This document shows positions 27,509-38,654 of a DNA stretch of 64,000 nucleotides, piece after piece. Where the stretch lies: positions 1,240,001 through 1,304,000 of the forward strand of contig NZ_CP132353.1 in assembly GCF_030758455.1 (NCBI RefSeq). Direction: 5' to 3'. The notes below the pieces were generated by a model that saw only the letters and a program-made list of their open reading frames with translations, was not told the origin of the DNA and did no database searches. The DNA is from Erwinia pyri. Its GTDB lineage: Bacteria; Pseudomonadota; Gammaproteobacteria; Enterobacterales; Enterobacteriaceae. Position 1 is the first letter of the stretch. Each line of letters opens with the position of its first letter. A program made the translations under genes and the position numbers.

Positions 27509-29176
27509 TCAGGCAGGAAACTGCAACGAGATAACCGTTCCTGTTTCGGCTCCCGCTGCTATAGTCAGCCTGCCCTGAAGCGAGCTGGCCCGCTCCCGCA
27601 TAATTGAAAGGCCATAATGCCCCGGCGGAGGATCCCCCTTATCTATGCCGGTGCCATTATCCTCAATTTCAATCAGGATCTCCCTGGAGGGAAGAGGGCG
27701 ACAGCGGAGAGTGATCCTTGACGCTTTAGCATGACGAACTGCATTCAGTAGGGCTTCGCGGACAATCTGTAAGACGTGTACCTGCTTTTGCGCTTCCAGC
27801 CGGGGCATCTCAGCCGGGCTTTGCAGCACGATCTCCGCTTCGGTTTGCCCCTGAAGCGTGGCGATAACCTGTTGCAGGGCGGTGCTCAGGTCTGCCGGCT
27901 CAATGGATAACCGGAAGGTAGTCAGGAGTTCGCGAAGCTGAACGTTAGCTTCTGTCAGTGCCCGATCGATCTCACTGACAATCTCATGCGCTGGCGCGGC
28001 AGAAGCCTCAACCACTCGCTTCAGGCGTGCCAGCTGAATGCGCAGATACGCCAGGGACTGGGCAAGAGAGTCGTGCAGCTCGCGCGCGATGGTGGCCCGT
28101 TCCTCCATTACCAACAGATGACGAACTTTCTGCTGGGCGCGGTCCAGTTGCAATGACCGGGCCAGCATGGTCGCCACGCCCTGCATAAGCTGAGGTTCAC
28201 TGGCCGCCGCTTGCCAGCGCAGTTCGGCCGCTGGCTGTTCCGTACCCGGTTCCAGCGGCAGGGTTAGCCAGGGAAGCGAAGCGTCAGCCTCGCCGCAGCT
28301 AATCTTTCCGTGCGGCGGTGCGATAAGCTCAATGGCGGCAAAGTTTTCATGCTGCGTCACTTTTTCCAGCACCGCAGGCCAGGCTTTTAAGGGTTCAAGG
28401 TGGTGATTGAGCGTTTCGGAGCACTGGTAAAGCAGGGCAAGGCGACGATTTGCCTGGCGCAGATCGCCGGTCTTCTCTCTTACGGCCTGTTCAAGGCGGG
28501 CGTACTGCTTTTCAAGCTCTACAGACATTCGGGTAAAGGCTCTGCCGAGCACGCCAAGTTCATTGGGCAAACCGGTATCCAGCGGAGCGTGATGAAAATG
28601 GCCATGCTCAATGTCATTACTCGCCTCCACCAGCTTATTCAGCGGGATCACGACCTGGCGTTTTACCTGGCGCAGCGTCCAGAACACCAGAACAGCAATG
28701 GCGATAAATCCCAGCAGGCTGACGCCAGCCACCAGCTTCATTTTCAGTTCAGCCCAGTGCTGAAGCGCCAGCACGAACAGATCGATCTGGGCGACATAAG
28801 AGGAGACGTTTTGCTGGTAATGATGCGTGTTGCCTGCCAGCAGTTCAGGTTGTAAAGCATGCCAGGCCAGCGTCAGCGCCTGATATCGCGCCCTGACGCT
28901 CTCCGGGACATAGGCCCGGTCCAGCGCCGTTAAGGCGGGTGCTTCCACCGACTGCTGGTAGGCGAGGATATCTTTCGGCAGAGCGGAAGAGAGGCTGGCA
29001 GCATCCAGAGCCAGACGGTAGCTCTGCATGCGCAGCGAGCCGGCGATATTCACCGCTTCGGCATCGCGCAGGCTGGTGGAAAGGGTTAACAGCGCCAGCC
29101 CGGAAGAGAGCACAGAGAGCAACACAATAGCGAACAGGGTACGGGCGAGAGTGTCGGTAACGGAACGGGTAAACAT
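27509..29176 (-). CDS. narQ: Nitrate/nitrite sensor histidine kinase NarQ
   Basis: 555-aa membrane kinase (E. coli 566). TM1 at about 13-35 is followed by the conserved ligand-binding P-box (NIAGSLRMQSYRLA), TM2 near 145-165, HAMP, a degenerate linker, and HisKA_3 plus HATPase domains with phospho-His in RELHDSLAQS. Phosphorylates NarL/NarP in response to nitrate. The start at 29176 (MFTRSVTDTL) has AGAGGAA about 8 bases upstream; an ATG at 29218 is also in frame. No regulator gene is adjacent, as in E. coli. Confidence 0.93.
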   Translation of the reverse strand: MFTRSVTDTLARTLFAIVLLSVLSSGLALLTLSTSLRDAEAVNIAGSLRMQSYRLALDAASLSSALPKDILAYQQSVEAPALTALDRAYVPESVRARYQALTLAWHALQPELLAGNTHHYQQNVSSYVAQIDLFVLALQHWAELKMKLVAGVSLLGFIAIAVLVFWTLRQVKRQVVIPLNKLVEASNDIEHGHFHHAPLDTGLPNELGVLGRAFTRMSVELEKQYARLEQAVREKTGDLRQANRRLALLYQCSETLNHHLEPLKAWPAVLEKVTQHENFAAIELIAPPHGKISCGEADASLPWLTLPLEPGTEQPAAELRWQAAASEPQLMQGVATMLARSLQLDRAQQKVRHLLVMEERATIARELHDSLAQSLAYLRIQLARLKRVVEASAAPAHEIVSEIDRALTEANVQLRELLTTFRLSIEPADLSTALQQVIATLQGQTEAEIVLQSPAEMPRLEAQKQVHVLQIVREALLNAVRHAKASRITLRCRPLPSREILIEIEDNGTGIDKGDPPPGHYGLSIMRERASSLQGRLTIAAGAETGTVISLQFPA

Positions 29177-29539
29177 CCAGCGCTTCCTCTTAAAGTGTGG
29201 CGGAGAGTATAACCTCAACCTTCCGGCAAGAAACTGACCTGGAGGTGGTGAAAAGAAGAATGTTCAAAACGTGCGGTATATCGCTTGAAGCGCTATGACA
29301 ACCTCGTTACAGTAACTTACCGCGTTAAGAAACCTCTGCGACTCCTCAGCTTTGACATATCCCCTTACAGCCTGCGTAAAATGTAACTTTCACTGACGCT
29401 TCTTTGGACAGTTCTGCATTCCTTCAACAATGCTTAACCACCTTTACCTCAGGCTCACTCTGGTTTTCATTAGTCTGTTCATAATTAACTCCGTAACGAA
29501 ATCTTCTAACGAATGATAACTTTCGACGAGGAAATGATA
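29177..29539. other. Divergent promoter region narQ / DUF1471 gene
   Basis: 363 bases without a gene. TTGACA at 29352-29357 and TGCGTAAAAT ending near 29382 suggest a rightward promoter (spacer 19, with an extended -10 look). The long leader to 29540 is otherwise unremarkable. Confidence 0.4.
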
Positions 29540-29815
29540 ATGAAAATGAAATTACCTGCACTGCTAGCCGCCACCCTTTTTGCTGCGACCTCATTTTCTG
29601 CACTGGCCGCCACGCCGGTCGATGAAGCGCAGAGCCAGAACATGCAGGCGATGGGCACCGTTTCCATCTCCGGCGTTAACGGATCCTTAGATGATGCCAC
29701 CCGCCAGCTTTCCCAGAAAGCACAGGAAATGGGCGCATCGCACTATCGCGTTATTCGTGCTGATACCCCGGGCGATTCAAGCCTGTGGAGCGGGAACGCA
29801 GAGATTTACCGTTAA
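29540..29815 (+). CDS. Periplasmic DUF1471 (YdgH/BhsA/McbA-family) protein
   Basis: 91 aa with a signal peptide cut after FSALA (about residue 21), then the compact DUF1471 domain. Marks are MGTVSISGVNGSLDDA at about 37, followed by KAQEMGASHYRVI. Family members such as BhsA and McbA are stress-induced periplasmic proteins affecting biofilm and permeability; the role here is inferred only from the fold. Start ATG 29540 is 7 bases after GAGGA; ATG/ATA codons upstream in frame lack spacing. Monocistronic, with a terminator at 29866. Confidence 0.85.
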   Translation: MKMKLPALLAATLFAATSFSALAATPVDEAQSQNMQAMGTVSISGVNGSLDDATRQLSQKAQEMGASHYRVIRADTPGDSSLWSGNAEIYR

Positions 29816-29865
29816 GTTTTACCGCTTATTACCCCACCCCTGTGTAGCCTTAGTGACCTCACTGA

Positions 29866-29895
29866 ACCGACCGCCCTTTGCGGTCGGTTTTTTTA
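29866..29895 (+). terminator. Intrinsic terminator after the DUF1471 gene
   Basis: Stem ACCGACCG / CGGTCGGT with 7-base loop followed by a T run. Confidence 0.85.
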
Positions 29896-30133
29896 TGCGC
29901 CATCCGGCAAAAATTACAAAAGCTCACGATTTGATGAGGGTAACTTTTGCGTCAGCTTTCGAGAACGGTTAGGATGCATCGCCGCAATTTTCCCGCTTCC
30001 GCTAAGAACAAAATTACAGGAAGCCGGGTTTTGCGCAGACGTTTGTGCTGTTGACGCAATCGTTTGGATGGCGGAGATCGGGATGCCCGGGACAGGCATC
30101 CGTAAAACTGTGGACAGGATAATAGGAAAGAAA

Positions 30134-31597
30134 ATGAAAGCTGATAAAACAGCGGTTGCAGACAAGCGCGCCGCAAGAAGACGTTGGTTAAATTCTCATG
30201 ACTCCGGCTATCACAAAGCCATGGATAATCGTCACGTACAGATGATTGCGATTGGCGGAGCGATAGGAACGGGACTGTTTCTTGGGGCAGGTGCTCGTCT
30301 GCAGATTGCAGGCCCGGCACTGGCTATTGTCTATTTAGTGTGTGGTATCTTCTCCTTCTTTATCCTGCGTGCGCTGGGCGAACTGGTTCTTCACCGTCCC
30401 TCCAGCGGCAGTTTTGTCTCTTACGCGCGGGAATTCCTCGGTGAAAAAGCCTCCTATGTGGCGGGGTGGATGTACTTCGTCAACTGGGCGATGACCGGCA
30501 TCGTGGATATCACGGCGGTGGCGCTCTATATGCACTACTGGGGAGCATTTGGTGACGTTCCTCAGTGGGTATTTGCGATGGGTGCGCTGGCGATAGTCGG
30601 CACCATGAACATGATCGGCGTAAAGTGGTTTGCCGAAATGGAGTTCTGGTTTGCGCTGGTCAAAGTGCTGGCGATCGCCATTTTCCTGATTGTGGGGGTG
30701 GTATTCCTGGGAACCGGCAAGCCGCTGGATGGCAATGCAACCGGCTTCCACCTGATCAGCGATAACGGCGGCTTCTTCCCGCACGGCCTGTTACCGGCTC
30801 TGGTACTGGTACAGGGTGTGGTCTTCGCCTTCGCCTCTATTGAACTGGTAGGAACAGCGGCTGGGGAGTGTAAAGACCCGAAAACCATGCTGCCTAAAGC
30901 GATCAACAGCGTGATCTGGCGTATTGGCCTGTTCTATGTCGGCTCCGTAGTGCTGCTGGTGCTGCTGTTACCCTGGAACGCTTACCAGGCAGGGCAGAGT
31001 CCGTTTGTGACCTTCTTCTCTAAACTGGGCGTGCCTTATGTGGGCAGCATCATGAATATCGTGGTATTGAGTGCGGCGCTCTCCAGCCTGAACTCGGGCC
31101 TCTATTCTACAGGCCGCATTCTGCGTTCGATGTCGATGGGCGGATCGGCACCGAAGTTTATGTCTAAAATGAGCCGTCAGCAGGTGCCTTATATGGGCAT
31201 TCTGGTCACCGTGGGCGTCTATATCATCGGCGTTTACCTCAACTACATTGTGCCTTCGCGCGTGTTTGAGATCGTGCTGAACGTGGCGTCGCTGGGGATT
31301 ATCTCCTCCTGGGGCTTTATTGTGGTCTGCCAGATGCGTCTGCGTAAGGCGATTAAAGAAGGCAAAGCGGAAGAGGTAGGTTTTAAAATGCCCTGGGCGC
31401 CGTTTACCTCATGGCTGACGCTGCTGTTTCTGGCCAGCGTGTTGGTGCTGATGGCCTTTGATTACCCTAACGGCACTTACACCATTGCGGCAGTGCCTTT
31501 GATAGCCGTGGTTCTGGTACTGGGCTGGTTTGGCGTGCGTAAGCGCGTGAACACTGTCGCGCAGACCGAGCACACTGCGGTAAAAGAAGAGGCCTGA
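30134..31597 (+). CDS. ansP: L-asparagine permease AnsP (APC family)
   Basis: 487-aa inner-membrane amino-acid transporter with twelve predicted transmembrane segments. The consensus amphipathic region starts with IAIGGAIGTGLFLGAG (near residue 40), and FAFASIELVGTAAGE is the substrate-site helix. Near-identical in layout to E. coli AnsP (RRWLN, HKAM, GVKWFAEMEFWFAL). Close relatives include CycA and other APC members, but overall similarity favours AnsP. Start 30134 has AGGAAAG just upstream; an open frame extends 22 residues further. Not in this place in E. coli K-12, so its insertion between narQ and nudK is lineage-specific. Confidence 0.88.
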   Translation: MKADKTAVADKRAARRRWLNSHDSGYHKAMDNRHVQMIAIGGAIGTGLFLGAGARLQIAGPALAIVYLVCGIFSFFILRALGELVLHRPSSGSFVSYAREFLGEKASYVAGWMYFVNWAMTGIVDITAVALYMHYWGAFGDVPQWVFAMGALAIVGTMNMIGVKWFAEMEFWFALVKVLAIAIFLIVGVVFLGTGKPLDGNATGFHLISDNGGFFPHGLLPALVLVQGVVFAFASIELVGTAAGECKDPKTMLPKAINSVIWRIGLFYVGSVVLLVLLLPWNAYQAGQSPFVTFFSKLGVPYVGSIMNIVVLSAALSSLNSGLYSTGRILRSMSMGGSAPKFMSKMSRQQVPYMGILVTVGVYIIGVYLNYIVPSRVFEIVLNVASLGIISSWGFIVVCQMRLRKAIKEGKAEEVGFKMPWAPFTSWLTLLFLASVLVLMAFDYPNGTYTIAAVPLIAVVLVLGWFGVRKRVNTVAQTEHTAVKEEA

Positions 31598-31610
31598 ACG
31601 CGGGCTGAAT

Positions 31611-31638
31611 AAAAAAAGGCCCTGCGGGGCCTTTTTTT
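31611..31638. terminator. Bidirectional terminator after ansP
   Basis: A-tract, GC-rich inverted repeat AAGGCCC(TGCG)GGGCCTT and T-tract: symmetric, 13 bases after the ansP stop. Confidence 0.85.
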
Positions 31639-31746
31639 GCGGTGATTCTCCGCAAAAGCTGGGCATTACTCCGCCAGATTTAGGATAGTTTTCTTACCTG
31701 TAGCGCCTTATGATGACAGGCTCCCGAAAAACGCACCGGAGCCTGT

Positions 31747-32325
31747 ATGTCAGCCAAAATTGAAGTGATTAAGAATAAAGTCCTGTCAGAAAACTGGTTC
31801 GTCCTGCGTAACTTTACCTACGATTTAACCGCCAAAGATGGCACCACAATCCGCCACAAACGCGAGGTCTATGACCGCGGCAACGGCGCAACCATTCTGC
31901 TCTATAACCGTGAAAAAAATAGCGTGATCCTGACCCGCCAGTTCCGTATCGCGACCTGGGTAAACGGCAACGAAAGTGGGATGCTGATTGAAGCCTGTGC
32001 CGGACTGCTGGATGACGACTCTCCGGAAGATTGCATTCGCAAGGAAGCCGTTGAGGAGACAGGTTACGCGGTGGGGCAGGTGGAAAAATTGTACGAGATG
32101 TACATGTCTCCTGGCGGCGTTACCGAGCTGATCCACTTTTTTGCAGCGGAATATGACGACGCCCTGCGTGCCAATGCTGGCGGCGGCGTAGAAGATGAAG
32201 ATATCGACGTTATGGAGATCCCTTTTCCCCAGGCGTGGGCAATGATCAAAGAGGGCCGCATCAAAGATGGCAAGACGGTGATGCTGCTTCAGCATGCGCT
32301 GATTGAAGGCTGGCTGAAGCTTTAA
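31747..32325 (+). CDS. nudK: GDP-mannose pyrophosphatase NudK
   Basis: 192-aa Nudix hydrolase (E. coli 191) that splits GDP-mannose to mannose-1-phosphate and GMP. The Nudix box runs from [10 protein letters not shown] through [10 protein letters not shown], with the conserved GVTELIHFF and GGGVEDEDI further on. Position next to ypfG/tktB matches E. coli. ATG 31747 is preceded by CCGGAGCCTGT. Confidence 0.95.
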   Translation: MSAKIEVIKNKVLSENWFVLRNFTYDLTAKDGTTIRHKREVYDRGNGATILLYNREKNSVILTRQFRIATWVNGNESGMLIEACAGLLDDDSPEDCIRKEAVEETGYAVGQVEKLYEMYMSPGGVTELIHFFAAEYDDALRANAGGGVEDEDIDVMEIPFPQAWAMIKEGRIKDGKTVMLLQHALIEGWLKL

Positions 32326-32968
32326 CCTCTGCCGGTAACGCTATCACTATCCTGAGTCCTGCTCTTCCGGGAGAAACGTTGCTCCCGGGCTTCGCTCGTT
32401 GCCTCTGGTGAAAAGAGCAATTTAACTACTCAGTACGCCTTTCAACACCATTTTTTAAAACAAAAAAGCATTCTTAATAAGACTCTTTTTTAACTCAAAT
32501 ATCCTGAATTTCTTCACGCTATTTAATTTGTTCAGGCGACCCGCGTTTCTTTTTTTGCATTTCTATCAAAAGGATTCGCTGGCTGCAGAAGAATATTAAA
32601 ATTAAAAGCGGTTAATGAACCTGCCCGTACGCTGTTGATCGCTCATAGCTGCACAAAATAAGCGATCTCTGTCGACTCTCCCATTTTCTGCAGCATTACT
32701 TTTCATTATTAACTTTGAAGTACGTCACATTATTTCAGATCGAACCCGAAGAGTGCCACGTTGGCAGACCCTTCTTAAAATCAATGAATTAGAATAGTAT
32801 CTCCATCAAGGAACCGTGCGAAGTCATGGATGAGTCATCATCATAGCCTTGTCCGACTAATCCGATTGAGCTGAATAAGGGCAGGCGGCATGATGGTGAT
32901 TGCTTCTATTCGCACTTTGCGGCAGCCTTTTCGTTACCCTGGGATACCCATTATCAATGTTTTACTGG
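32326..32968. other. Intergenic region nudK-ypfG
   Basis: About 640 bases with no supported gene. A stem CCGGGAG / CTCCCGG (32367-32388, 8-base loop) lies 40 bases after nudK without a T run. The middle (32430-32620) is AT-rich. A 43-codon frame starting at 32890 overlaps the ypfG start in another register and has weak support. I see no recognisable RNA or repeat. Confidence 0.5.
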
Positions 32969-34048
32969 ATGAAATTCCCTTTTGCCTTGCTGCTGCTGTT
33001 CGCTGCTTCGCTTCAGGCTGAACCGCTGCAGAAAGTTTTTTATAACTGGCAGATAACCTGCAATAACCTTAATAGTTGTGTGGTACGTAATTTCCCTGGC
33101 GATAATGGCTTGGTGATGACGCTTACCCGTAATGCGGGCATTAACGATCGGCCTTTACTGCGTATTGATTACGGTAACCGCTATACCGGAGAGCTTAAAG
33201 GCGCACCGCTGAAAGACAATTTATTACTGGACGGCCAGCGGCTGAAACCCGATTTGAAACACTGGCAAGTAGAGCCCCATCATCTTGCCACGGCACATGT
33301 TATCTCCATTGATGAATTTCTGGCGCAGATCATGGACGCAGGGAATATTCAGTTGCTCTACCGACCTGAGGCCACTATCTCGCTGCATGGTTTGAAAGCG
33401 GCGCTGTTGCTAATGGATGAGATTCAGGGCCGGGTGAATGGCATGAGCGCCTGGGTGAAGCGGGGCGACCGCGCGGCGATGGATGTCCCGCCGCAGCCCG
33501 CTACTCCGCAGATTATGCCACCGCGCCGGCCGCCTTTACCTCTGACGCGGGACGAAACCACCGGCCTGATCGATTTTGGTACCTGGCGGATAAATACCGA
33601 TGAGTGTTCATTGGATCCACAGCGACGCGAGGTTAGCGTGGCACCGCTGTCAGATGAGAAAGCGCTGCTGCTGGTTACCTGTGAAATGGGGGCCTATAAC
33701 GTCATCGATCTGGCCTTTGAAGTCAGCCGTACCGAGCCTTTTGTGGCGAAAGGGGTTTCCCTTAGCCTGCCGTTTGTCCCCCCTGGCCGCAGCGACAAGC
33801 AGCTGGAGCTGATCAATGCCGAGTATGATGCCAACACCGGCGAGTTGTTGACCTTCGGCAAAGGCCGCGGATTAGGCGATTGTGGTACGGCATCGCGCTG
33901 GCAATACACCGGGCGGGAGTTTGTACTGGCTGAATTTGCTCAGGAAACAACCTGTGATGCCTGGCATGGCAGTGACGACTGGCCAACGCTGTGGGCCAGT
34001 GAGAAAGTAGAGCCGCCAGCTGCTGAAGTAGAGATGTCGACACCCTGA
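32969..34048 (+). CDS. ypfG: DUF1176 protein YpfG
   Basis: 359 aa from ATG 32969, which gives a compact signal peptide (MKFPFALLLLFAASLQA, then EPLQKV). The mature start EPLQKVFYNWQITCNN is shared with E. coli YpfG. Paired Cys residues (CNNLNSCVV and later ones) suggest disulfides in the periplasm. Function unknown. Other in-frame starts are ATG 32957 and TTG 32900; neither has a good ribosome site, so the start is uncertain by up to 23 residues. Converges on tktB. Confidence 0.82.
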   Translation: MKFPFALLLLFAASLQAEPLQKVFYNWQITCNNLNSCVVRNFPGDNGLVMTLTRNAGINDRPLLRIDYGNRYTGELKGAPLKDNLLLDGQRLKPDLKHWQVEPHHLATAHVISIDEFLAQIMDAGNIQLLYRPEATISLHGLKAALLLMDEIQGRVNGMSAWVKRGDRAAMDVPPQPATPQIMPPRRPPLPLTRDETTGLIDFGTWRINTDECSLDPQRREVSVAPLSDEKALLLVTCEMGAYNVIDLAFEVSRTEPFVAKGVSLSLPFVPPGRSDKQLELINAEYDANTGELLTFGKGRGLGDCGTASRWQYTGREFVLAEFAQETTCDAWHGSDDWPTLWASEKVEPPAAEVEMSTP

Positions 34049-34077
34049 AGCCCGGAACAGCTTCCCGATGGTCAGCC

Positions 34078-34108
34078 ATAAAAAAAGCCCGGCACCAGTG
34101 CCGGGCTT
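34078..34108 (-). terminator. Terminator for tktB between convergent ypfG and tktB
   Basis: Stem of 11 bp (AAGCCCGGCAC / GTGCCGGGCTT) followed on the minus strand by a T run complementary to the A tract at 34079-34086. Confidence 0.85.
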
Positions 34109-34148
34109 GCTGATCAAAGCAGATGCCAGAAGCGGCTGCTTAGTAGCC

Positions 34149-36146
34149 TCAGTGAGGCTTCAGCAGCGATTCAGCATGGCTGACGATGTTTTCAACCGTG
34201 AAGCCAAACTCGTTGAACAGCTTATCAGCGGGTGCAGACTCACCAAAGGTGGTCATACCTACGATAGCGCCATTCAGACCAACGTATTTGAACCAGTAAT
34301 CTGCAATACCTGCTTCAACAGCTACGCGCGCCGCAACGCCAGATGGCAGCACGGATTCGCGATACGCCACGTCCTGTTTGTCGAACATGTCGGTAGAAGG
34401 CATGGAAACCACCCGTACCTTGTGGCCGCTGCGGGTCAGCTTCTCAGCCGCGCCCAGCGTGATTTCTACCTCGGAACCGGTAGCAATCAGGATCACCTCA
34501 GGCGTTCCTTCGCAATCTGACAGCACATAAGCACCGCGGGAGATATTCTCCAGCTGCTCTTTAGTACGCTCAGGCTGCAACAGGTTCTGACGGGAGAGGA
34601 TCAGTGCGGTCGGCCCGTGATGGCGCTCAATCGCATGCTTCCACGCCACGGCGGTTTCTACCTGGTCGCACGGACGCCAGACGCTCATATTCGGCGTGAC
34701 GCGCAGGCTGGCAAGCTGTTCAACCGGCTGGTGCGTCGGGCCATCTTCGCCCAGACCGATGGAGTCGTGGGTATAGACCATGATCTGACGGGCTTTCATC
34801 AGCGCCGCCATACGGACAGCATTACGCGCATATTCCACAAACATCAGGAAGGTAGCGGTATAAGGCACAAAGCCGCCGTGGTGTGCGATGCCGTTAGCAA
34901 TGGCAGTCATACCAAATTCACGCACGCCATAGTGAATATAGTTACCGGCAAGATCCTCTTTGATCGACTTGGAGCCTGACCAGATGGTGAGGTTACTTGG
35001 TGCCAGATCAGCCGATCCACCTAAGAATTCAGGCAGCAGCTTACCCCAGGCTTCCAGGGTGTTTTGTGAAGCTTTGCGGCTGGCGATTTTCTGTGGATTA
35101 GCCTGCAGATGCTCAATAAACTTCTGCGTTTCCTGCTCCCAGTTCTCCGGCATGCCACCATCCATACGACGGCTGTACTCTTTCGCCAGTTCCGGGAAGG
35201 CGGCTTGATAAGCGGAGAACTTCTCGTTCCACTCTTTCTCATACTTGCTGCCCGCCTCTTTGGCATCCCACTGAGCATAAATATCCTCAGGGATTTCAAA
35301 GGCAGGATAGTTCCAGCCAAGCTGCTTACGGGTCAGCTCAACTTCATCCACGCCCAACGCTGCGCCGTGAGATTCTTCTTTACCCGCTTTGTTCGGTGAA
35401 CCAAAACCAATAATCGTTTTGCAGATGATCAGTGATGGCTTGTCGGTAACGCTCTGCGCTTCTTTAATAGCGCCAGCAACAGCCTCTGAGTCGTGACCAT
35501 CAATATTGATCACATGCCAGTTATAGGCTTCAAAGCGCTTGGCGGTGTCATCGCTGAACCAGCCTTCCACTTCACCATCAATCGAGATGCCGTTGTGGTC
35601 ATAAAAACCGATCAGTTTGCCCAGGCCCAGCGTACCCGCCAGCGAGCAGACTTCGTGAGAAATCCCTTCCATCAGACAGCCGTCACCCATAAATACATAG
35701 GTGTGGTGGTCGACGATATCGTGGCCCGGACGGTTAAACTGAGCGCCCAGCGTGCGTTCTGCAATCGCCAGACCTACCGCATTCGCCAGACCCTGACCCA
35801 GCGGGCCGGTGGTGGTTTCCACGCCCGGCGTATAACCAATTTCCGGGTGGCCCGGCGTTTTAGAGTGCAGCTGACGGAAGTTTTTCAGCTCTTCAATCGG
35901 CAAATCGTAGCCGGAGAGGTGCAGCAGGCTGTACAGCAGCATGGAACCATGACCGTTGGACAGAATGAAACGGTCACGATCGGCCCAGGCCGGGTTCGTC
36001 GGGTTGTGATGCAAAAAGTCGCGCCACAACACTTCAGCGATATCTGCCATGCCCATTGGGGCGCCTGGATGACCGGAATTGGCTTTCTGTACGGCATCCA
36101 TACTGAGGGCACGGATGGCGTTAGCCAGTTCTCTACGTGAAGACAT
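34149..36146 (-). CDS. tktB: Transketolase TktB
   Basis: Thiamine-diphosphate enzyme moving two-carbon ketol units in the non-oxidative pentose phosphate pathway. 665 aa. Motifs: [33 protein letters not shown] with the ThDP/Mg GDG motif, [16 protein letters not shown], and [15 protein letters not shown]. Details such as [20 protein letters not shown] and [18 protein letters not shown], and the neighbours talA and ypfG, point to TktB rather than TktA. Start 36146 is preceded by GGGAG. Confidence 0.93.
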   Translation of the reverse strand: MSSRRELANAIRALSMDAVQKANSGHPGAPMGMADIAEVLWRDFLHHNPTNPAWADRDRFILSNGHGSMLLYSLLHLSGYDLPIEELKNFRQLHSKTPGHPEIGYTPGVETTTGPLGQGLANAVGLAIAERTLGAQFNRPGHDIVDHHTYVFMGDGCLMEGISHEVCSLAGTLGLGKLIGFYDHNGISIDGEVEGWFSDDTAKRFEAYNWHVINIDGHDSEAVAGAIKEAQSVTDKPSLIICKTIIGFGSPNKAGKEESHGAALGVDEVELTRKQLGWNYPAFEIPEDIYAQWDAKEAGSKYEKEWNEKFSAYQAAFPELAKEYSRRMDGGMPENWEQETQKFIEHLQANPQKIASRKASQNTLEAWGKLLPEFLGGSADLAPSNLTIWSGSKSIKEDLAGNYIHYGVREFGMTAIANGIAHHGGFVPYTATFLMFVEYARNAVRMAALMKARQIMVYTHDSIGLGEDGPTHQPVEQLASLRVTPNMSVWRPCDQVETAVAWKHAIERHHGPTALILSRQNLLQPERTKEQLENISRGAYVLSDCEGTPEVILIATGSEVEITLGAAEKLTRSGHKVRVVSMPSTDMFDKQDVAYRESVLPSGVAARVAVEAGIADYWFKYVGLNGAIVGMTTFGESAPADKLFNEFGFTVENIVSHAESLLKPH

Positions 36147-36262
36147 GTTTTTCTCCCTGATTGTTTTGTGGGATAAAATGGGCGGATTAAACGCTAAAGG
36201 GCGAAGGCCCTGCATCGCCGACAGGATCGGTTAACAGGACGTTCCACCCATTTTGATTTCGG

Positions 36263-37213
36263 TTACAGCTTAGCGGCAAGCACGTCTTCCAGGTTCTGCT
36301 GGTCAACGGCGAACTGACGGATGCCTTCAGACAGTTTTTCAACCGCCATCGGATCCTGATTGTGCTCCCAGCGGAACTGCGCTTCTGACAGCGGGGTAGG
36401 CTGATGGAAGGCTTCTGTAGGAGGCGTGAGTTTACGCTCAACCGGTGCATCGCTTGCCTGCAACTGCTTCAGCAGATCGGCAGAAATGGTCAGGCGGTCA
36501 CAGCCAGCCAGCGCCACAATCTGCTCGGTTTTACGGAAGCTGGCACCCATGATCACTGTGTTATAGCGGTGCTGTTTGTAGTATTCGTAGATGTTACGTA
36601 CGGAAACAACGCCCGGATCTTCATCCACCACATACGGATCCATTGGCTTACGGGTGTTGTACCAGTCGTAGATACGGCCCACAAACGGAGAGATCAGGAA
36701 GACACCGGCTTCAGCACAGGCGCGTGCCTGAGCAAAGGAGAAGAGCAGGGTCAGGTTACAGTTGATGCCGTTTTTCTCCAGCTCTTCTGCTGCACGAATG
36801 CCTTCCCAGGTTGAAGCGAGTTTGATCAGAATACGTGAACGGTCAATACCGTTGTCTTCGTACATTCTTACCAGCTTCTCCGCTTTGGTCACGCACATGC
36901 CGCGATCGAAAGAGAGACGTGCGTCTACTTCAGTAGAGACGCGGCCGGGAACGCTTTTCAGGATTTCCATCCCGAGATTGACCGCAACTTTGTCACTGGC
37001 GTTGATAATCTGGGTTTCTTTGCTGCCGCCCTGTTTTTTGGCGTAGTCGATGGCATCGGTAATCAGGTGCTTGTAGGAATCGAGGGCGGAGGCTTTAAGG
37101 ATCAGAGAGGGGTTGGTGGTTGCATCTTCCGGATGGTAATCACGAATGGATTCAATATCGCCACTGTCCGCCACCACGGTGGTGAATTGTTTCAGTGCTT
37201 CTAGCTGGTTCAT
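36263..37213 (-). CDS. talA: Transaldolase TalA
   Basis: 316-aa class I transaldolase. Schiff-base Lys131 is in [11 protein letters not shown]; also DATTNPSLI (residues 30-38) and [11 protein letters not shown]. Transfers a dihydroxyacetone unit between sedoheptulose-7-phosphate and glyceraldehyde-3-phosphate. Upstream of tktB with a 116-base gap, the conserved talA-tktB pair. In E. coli maeB and the eut cluster precede talA; here the next gene is hemF. Confidence 0.95.
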   Translation of the reverse strand: MNQLEALKQFTTVVADSGDIESIRDYHPEDATTNPSLILKASALDSYKHLITDAIDYAKKQGGSKETQIINASDKVAVNLGMEILKSVPGRVSTEVDARLSFDRGMCVTKAEKLVRMYEDNGIDRSRILIKLASTWEGIRAAEELEKNGINCNLTLLFSFAQARACAEAGVFLISPFVGRIYDWYNTRKPMDPYVVDEDPGVVSVRNIYEYYKQHRYNTVIMGASFRKTEQIVALAGCDRLTISADLLKQLQASDAPVERKLTPPTEAFHQPTPLSEAQFRWEHNQDPMAVEKLSEGIRQFAVDQQNLEDVLAAKL

Positions 37214-37670
37214 CTCTTGGCTCCTTGATGTGCAATCTGCATTACGATTTGACCATGACGGGCAACGGGGCTTAAGGCCAACGAGGCAGCCTTGAATCTT
37301 CTCTGTGGGGAATTTTCAGGGGCTAACATCGGATCTACCCGACACGGAAGTCTGTTCTCAGGCCAAACATTGCATCAGACGTTCTGTAATAGAAATGCGT
37401 TTTCTCTGATTGTTGCAATGGGTTGACCCAATGAGTCCGTTGCGCACATTGAAAAAATGCCGCACCCTCCAGTGTAGCACTTCTGTAAAATTTCGTGATG
37501 GCGCGCACGCTGGCGCGCGCCGGCATCGCCTGTTTTCCGCAAACACCCGTGCGCACCTCGTTGAATATCACTGAATAAATCGCGCGCTGATGACGGGAGA
37601 GGCGTGGCCGAAAAGGGGGATACGCAGCCAGCGATAACGCGGCAAGCCGACTGGCCTGCCGCAACTTTCA
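37214..37670. other. Intergenic region talA-hemF (site of missing maeB/eut)
   Basis: 457 bases with no supported gene. It contains the talA promoter region at its left end and, near 37502-37520, a GCGCGC inverted repeat. A CGGCA/TGCCG imperfect hairpin follows the hemF stop (about 37639-37662). No remnant of maeB or eut genes could be recognised by eye. Confidence 0.5.
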
Positions 37671-38582
<912 letters not shown>

Positions 38583-38654
38583 TTACCTTTGTCGTCAAAT
38601 CACGCGCGCAGTATACGACAAAATGCCTCCGCCGGGGCAGAGTGATGCTGAAGC

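Noticed and set aside
32890..33021. 43-codon ORF overlapping the ypfG start in another frame
   Set aside because: Weak ribosome site and no recognisable similarity; the overlap covers the ypfG signal-peptide coding region.
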